From: Actinomycetes bacterium
GTDB taxonomy: Bacteria > Actinomycetota > Acidimicrobiia > Acidimicrobiales > Palsa-688
Assembly: GCA_021819345.1 (NCBI GenBank)
Contig: JAKARG010000103.1
Location: 1-9,230, forward strand
DNA: 9,230 bases
Direction: 5' to 3'
The translations under genes and the position numbers were made by a program. Below the pieces are notes generated by a model, which was not told the DNA's origin, made no database searches, and saw nothing but the letters and a program-made list of their open reading frames with translations. The first letter of the stretch is position 1; every line of letters begins with the position of its first letter. Shown here one piece after another: positions 6,039 through 9,230 of the stretch.

Positions 6039-6812
6039 ATGCGCATCGTGGTGGCCGTCAAGCAGATCCCGGATCTCGTCGAAGAGCTGGAGCTCACGGC
6101 CGACGGGACCGACGTCGACCGGGAGCTCTTGAAGATGGTGGTCAACGAGTTCGACGACCAGGCACTCGAAGAGGGGCTGTGCCTGAAGGAGGCCGGAGAC
6201 GCCGAGCTCGTGGTGGTTGCCCTCGACGAGCCGGACGTCGATCAGACGCTGCACGCTGCCTTGGCCAAGGGAGCCGACGCCGCGATCAAGCTGACCGGCG
6301 CGCTGACCGGCTGGATCGACTCCCACCGCCGAGCGGCCCTCCTGGCGTCGTGGCTCTCCGGGCAGTCCTTCGACCTCGTGCTGACGGGTGTCCAGGCGGC
6401 GGACGACCTCGACGGCCAGCTCCCGGGCCTGCTGGGGGCTCAGCTCGAGGTTCCCCACATCTCGGTCGCGGTGCGGGTGGAGGCGGAAGACGGGATGGCC
6501 AAGGTCTGGCAGGAGCTGGCCGGCGGCACGGTGGTGGTCGACGAGGTGCGCCTGCCGGCCGTGATCGGCGTCCAAGCGGCACGGCAGGCGCCTCGCTACG
6601 TGTCGATCAGCCGGATCCGCCAGGCCCAGCAGTCCGGTGGGATCACCGAGGTCGAGGTCCAGGCAGCCGAGCTCGGGACGGAGCAGTTCGCGTTGCGGCG
6701 GCTGGTCGCCCCGGAGGCCGCTGGGCACGCCGAGATGCTGGCCGGAGGCGCCGGCGAGGTCGCTGATCGGATCGTGGAGCTGCTCCGGGCCAAGGGCCTG
6801 GTGCGGAGCTGA
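6039..6812 (+). CDS. etfB: Electron transfer flavoprotein beta subunit
   Basis: A 257-residue ETF beta subunit, partner of the downstream etfA. It opens with the family signature MRIVVAVKQIPD and has VVNEFDDQALEEGLCLKE (34-51), matching the usual NPFDEYALEEALRLKE block. The nucleotide-binding loop at 117-140 reads GVQAADDLDGQLPGLLG, where many ETFs have GKQAIDGDTAQVGP. Q127 is kept but the QVGP core is changed, so binding of AMP or a second FAD cannot be settled by eye. The C-terminal arm (about 185-257), with RYVSISRIRQA, wraps the alpha subunit in known structures. The start is ATG at 6039; a GTG at 6036 immediately before it is also possible. The stop is 13 nt before etfA. Placed after the sHdr genes and before emo, it should carry electrons from sulfur oxidation to the membrane rather than from acyl-CoA dehydrogenases. 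Confidence 0.95.
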   Translation: MRIVVAVKQIPDLVEELELTADGTDVDRELLKMVVNEFDDQALEEGLCLKEAGDAELVVVALDEPDVDQTLHAALAKGADAAIKLTGALTGWIDSHRRAALLASWLSGQSFDLVLTGVQAADDLDGQLPGLLGAQLEVPHISVAVRVEAEDGMAKVWQELAGGTVVVDEVRLPAVIGVQAARQAPRYVSISRIRQAQQSGGITEVEVQAAELGTEQFALRRLVAPEAAGHAEMLAGGAGEVADRIVELLRAKGLVRS

Positions 6813-6825
6813 CGGAGGCAGGGTC

Positions 6826-7806
6826 ATGGGCAACGACGTGCTGGTACTCGCGGAGCACCGGAACGGTCGACTCTCGGACGTGACGTTCGAGCTCGTCGGC
6901 AAGGCGCGTGAGCTCGCCGATCGAGGAGGGGGCCGCGTGCTCGCCGTCCTTCTCGGCGAAACGTCGCTGGCGCACGAGCTCGGCGTTGCAGACGTGGTGC
7001 TGTGCTCCGAGGATCCCGCCGTCGCCACGTACAACGCCCAGGCCTACGAGCGAGCGATGGTGCACGTCGTCGAACGCCAGCAGCCGCGCCTGGTGCTGAC
7101 GTCGACCACCACCGTCGGCATGGACGTGAGCACCGCATTGTCCGTGCACTGGCCCGCCCCGCTGGCCTCCTACGTGGTCGACGTGAGGCGTGATGGCGAA
7201 GACCTGGCGGTCACCTGCAGGGCATACGGAGGCAAGCTGCTGGCAGAGGTGGCGCTGACCGGGCCGCGGGCGATCTGCGCCGTCATCGCCGGGTGCTTCC
7301 CCGCGGCGGACGGTCGGAGCGAAGTGGCCGGGCGGAGCGAAGTGGCCGGGCAGGTCGAGCTGCTGGACCTCGAGGGCGTGTTCGACGGCCTCGGCGTCTC
7401 GGTCGCGCAGGTGGTGGAGCCCGAGAAGGGCGACGTCGACATCACGGCGGCGGATCTCTTGGTCTCGGTGGGACGGGGGATCGGGTCGCGTGAGAACCTC
7501 GAGGTCGTCCAGGAGCTCGCGGACGCCCTGGGCGCCCCCCTCGCCGCCTCGCGACCGCTCATCGACCAAGGGTGGCTACCCAAGGCCCGGCAGGTCGGCA
7601 AGTCGGGCCTCACCGTACGGCCCAAGGTCTATCTGGCCCTCGGCATCTCGGGCGCTCCCGAGCACCTGGAGGGGATGCAGCACGCCGAGACGGTGATCGC
7701 ATGCAACACGGATCCCAAGGCACCCATCTTCGACGTGGCGACCTACGGCACCACCGTCGACCTCTTCGACCTCACCGACGAGCTGGTGAAGCGGGTGCAG
7801 GAGTGA
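6826..7806 (+). CDS. etfA: Electron transfer flavoprotein alpha subunit
   Basis: A 326-residue ETF alpha subunit that binds FAD in its C-terminal domain. The N-terminal domain (1-160) begins DVLVLAEHRNGRL, as is usual for the family. The FAD domain shows all landmarks in order: SVGRGIGS (214-221), ASRPLIDQGW (241-250), QVGKSG (256-261), ALGISGAPEHLEGM (271-284) and NTDPKAPIF (294-302). No extra ferredoxin domain is fused at the N-terminus. The linker between domains contains the six-residue GRSEVA twice (163-174), from an 18-bp tandem duplication. The start is ATG at 6826 with GGAGG 7 nt upstream; an in-frame reading frame extends farther upstream inside etfB but has no ribosome binding site. 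Its stop overlaps the GTG of emo by 4 nt, so the ETF and its membrane acceptor are probably translated together. Confidence 0.95.
   Translation: MGNDVLVLAEHRNGRLSDVTFELVGKARELADRGGGRVLAVLLGETSLAHELGVADVVLCSEDPAVATYNAQAYERAMVHVVERQQPRLVLTSTTTVGMDVSTALSVHWPAPLASYVVDVRRDGEDLAVTCRAYGGKLLAEVALTGPRAICAVIAGCFPAADGRSEVAGRSEVAGQVELLDLEGVFDGLGVSVAQVVEPEKGDVDITAADLLVSVGRGIGSRENLEVVQELADALGAPLAASRPLIDQGWLPKARQVGKSGLTVRPKVYLALGISGAPEHLEGMQHAETVIACNTDPKAPIFDVATYGTTVDLFDLTDELVKRVQE
7315..7350 (+). repeat. Perfect 18-bp tandem duplication inside etfA
   Basis: The 18-bp unit CGGAGCGAAGTGGCCGGG occurs twice back to back at 7315-7332 and 7333-7350 with no mismatch. It preserves the frame and doubles the six-residue stretch GRSEVA in the loop between the N-terminal and FAD domains of EtfA. 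Identity at every base, including third positions, suggests a recent slippage event. Confidence 0.93.
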
Positions 7807-9230
7807 CGGTTCGGATCGTCGTCGCCGCCCTCCTCACCGCGGCAGGGCTCGCCCTGGCCGGGGCCCGCCTGGGACGGCTGGCGTTGCTGGTGCGGGCCGG
7901 AGCCCCTGCCCCCGGAAGGACGCGCAGAGCGCTCCGTCGCCTCGGTGCCGAGGTCGTCGAGGTGATCGGCCAGCGCAAGCTGCTGAAGCGCCCCCAGTCG
8001 GGCATCCCGCACGCGCTGACGTTCTGGGGGTTCATCATCCTGCTCTTCACCATCGTCGAGGCGTACGGCGACGCGCTGTGGAGCAAACGGTTCGCCATCC
8101 CGGGTATCGGCCATTCGGCGGCGCTGGGCTTCATCGAGGACCTCTTCATCGTCGTCGTGCTCCTCGCCGTCGCCACCTTCAGCGTGATCCGGCTGGTGGA
8201 CGCGCCGGCGCGCCGTCAGCGGCGGTCCCGCTTCTACGGCTCGCATACCGGCGTCGCATGGGTCACGCTCGCCATGATCGCGGTCGTGATGCTCACCCTC
8301 GTCGGGTACCGGGCCGCCCAGGCGAACACCGGCGACTTCCCGTACGGCTCATGGGCATTCTTCTCCCACGGCCTCGGCGATCTCCTCCACCCGCTGGGGC
8401 GCGGCGTGAACTCGGTACTCGAGACAGTCCTTCTCCTGCTGAACGTTGCGGCGATCATGGGGTTCCTGGTGTTCGTCACCCACTCGAAGCACCTCCACAT
8501 CTTCCTCGCGCCGATCAATGTGGCCTTCTCGCGGCGCCCGCGAGCACTCGGCGCTCTCGAGGTGACCTCGGGCACGGCCGGCGCAGAGCGCATCTACGAC
8601 CTCAGCTGGAAGCACCTGCTCGACTACGTCACGTGCACCGAGTGCGGGCGGTGCCAGGCGGCGTGCCCGGCATGGAGCGCCGGCAAGCCGCTGTCGCCGA
8701 AGCTGCTGGTCATGTCCCTCCGTGACGGCATGTTCGCCTCCGCTGGGACCCTGCTGCGCCGCGGCATGGGCGACCGGAGTGCCGGCGACGCCCCGGTGCT
8801 CGTTCCCAACGTGATCGACCCGGACGTGATCTGGTCGTGCACCACGTGCGGTGCCTGCGTCGAACAGTGCCCGGTCGACATCGAGCACGTCGACGCCATC
8901 GTCGACCTCCGTCGCAGCCAGGTGGAGCAGGGGAACATGGAACCCAGCCTCCAGGATGCGCTCCAGGCCATCGCCGTGCAGGGAAACTCGTTCGGAAAGT
9001 CGGAGCGTATGCGCGCGCGATGGACCCGACAGCTGGGCTTCACGCCCACGGACGCCCGCAAAGAGCCCGTGCGCTACCTGTGGTTCGTCGGCGACTTCGC
9101 CTCCTTCGACGAGCGGCTGGCCGACCTCTCGCGCGTGCTCGCGGGCCTCTTGTACGACGCCGGCGTCGACTTCGGGCTGCTGTACGAAGCCGAGCGGAAT
9201 GCGGGCAACGACGTTCGCCGAGTCGGGGAA
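7803..9230 (+). CDS. emo: EMO-type membrane Fe-S oxidoreductase (ETF:menaquinone oxidoreductase), 3' end missing
   Basis: The first 476 residues of a membrane protein that should accept electrons from ETF and reduce menaquinone; the frame is open to the last base. The N-terminal part has about five membrane helices (near 4-24, 70-92, 106-132, 149-171 and 205-227), resembling the NarI-like cytochrome b domain of EMO/FadF proteins. Histidines at 70, 104, 148, 189, 196, 227 and 230 include candidate haem ligands. Two [4Fe-4S] motifs follow: C278, C281, C284, C288-P and C346, C349, C352, C356-P. The start of an HdrD-like CCG domain is visible at 423-476. There GDFAS (430-434) and ERNAGND (464-470) stand where cysteine-bearing motifs are found in related proteins. 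GTG at 7803 overlaps the etfA stop; no good ribosome binding site precedes it, fitting translational coupling. A homologue of FadF-type proteins in fatty-acid metabolism is the alternative, but the sHdr context favours sulfur oxidation. Confidence 0.9.
   Translation, partial: MTVRIVVAALLTAAGLALAGARLGRLALLVRAGAPAPGRTRRALRRLGAEVVEVIGQRKLLKRPQSGIPHALTFWGFIILLFTIVEAYGDALWSKRFAIPGIGHSAALGFIEDLFIVVVLLAVATFSVIRLVDAPARRQRRSRFYGSHTGVAWVTLAMIAVVMLTLVGYRAAQANTGDFPYGSWAFFSHGLGDLLHPLGRGVNSVLETVLLLLNVAAIMGFLVFVTHSKHLHIFLAPINVAFSRRPRALGALEVTSGTAGAERIYDLSWKHLLDYVTCTECGRCQAACPAWSAGKPLSPKLLVMSLRDGMFASAGTLLRRGMGDRSAGDAPVLVPNVIDPDVIWSCTTCGACVEQCPVDIEHVDAIVDLRRSQVEQGNMEPSLQDALQAIAVQGNSFGKSERMRARWTRQLGFTPTDARKEPVRYLWFVGDFASFDERLADLSRVLAGLLYDAGVDFGLLYEAERNAGNDVRRVGE

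Overview
This high-GC window carries one tightly packed operon, all on the + strand, for a cytoplasmic sulfur-oxidizing heterodisulfide-reductase-like (sHdr) system joined to an electron-transfer flavoprotein (ETF) and a membrane quinone-reducing module. Gene order is tusA, dsrE, shdrC1, shdrB1, shdrA, shdrH (conserved protein of unknown role), shdrB3 (an HdrC-HdrB fusion), etfB, etfA, then the 5' 476 codons of an EMO-type (ETF:menaquinone oxidoreductase) membrane iron-sulfur protein that runs off the right edge. The fused HdrC-B subunit and the etfBA-emo tail match what I recall being called the type II sHdr arrangement; the type I cluster has separate shdrC2 and shdrB2 genes.

Layout: bases 1-292 hold no convincing gene. 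They contain four tandem 15-bp repeats (36-95), then a lower-GC stretch with a perfect consensus promoter (TTGACA, 16 bp, TATAAT, with an extended -10 TG) that should start transcription about 35 nt before a GTG start for tusA. An imperfect inverted repeat overlaps the -10 and the expected start, as an operator would. From 293 to the end the genes lie close together. shdrC1/shdrB1 and etfA/emo overlap by 4 nt, most other gaps are 1-13 nt, and only two gaps exceed 50 nt (before shdrA and before etfB). No terminator, RNA gene, insertion sequence or CRISPR array was seen.

Inferred workflow: TusA and DsrE pass protein-bound sulfane sulfur to the sHdr complex. There the HdrA flavin and iron-sulfur site and the HdrB-type CCG cluster sites would oxidize it, and HdrC-type ferredoxin domains would relay the electrons. 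ETF would take the electrons and EMO would deliver them to (mena)quinone at the membrane. The lipoate-binding protein usually found with sHdr systems is not in this window.

Organism: high GC, GTG starts and an emo product resembling actinobacterial FadF-like Fe-S oxidoreductases suggest an actinomycetote or another high-GC, menaquinone-using lineage. This is inference only; no phylogenetic marker is present.

The most notable protein-level signals are heavily altered CCG cluster ligands. shdrB1 lacks several canonical cysteines in both CCG domains. The N-terminal CCG domain of shdrB3 has lost every ligand cysteine, and its C-terminal one has Glu at the last ligand position. The visible part of the EMO N-terminal CCG domain has also lost its cysteines.
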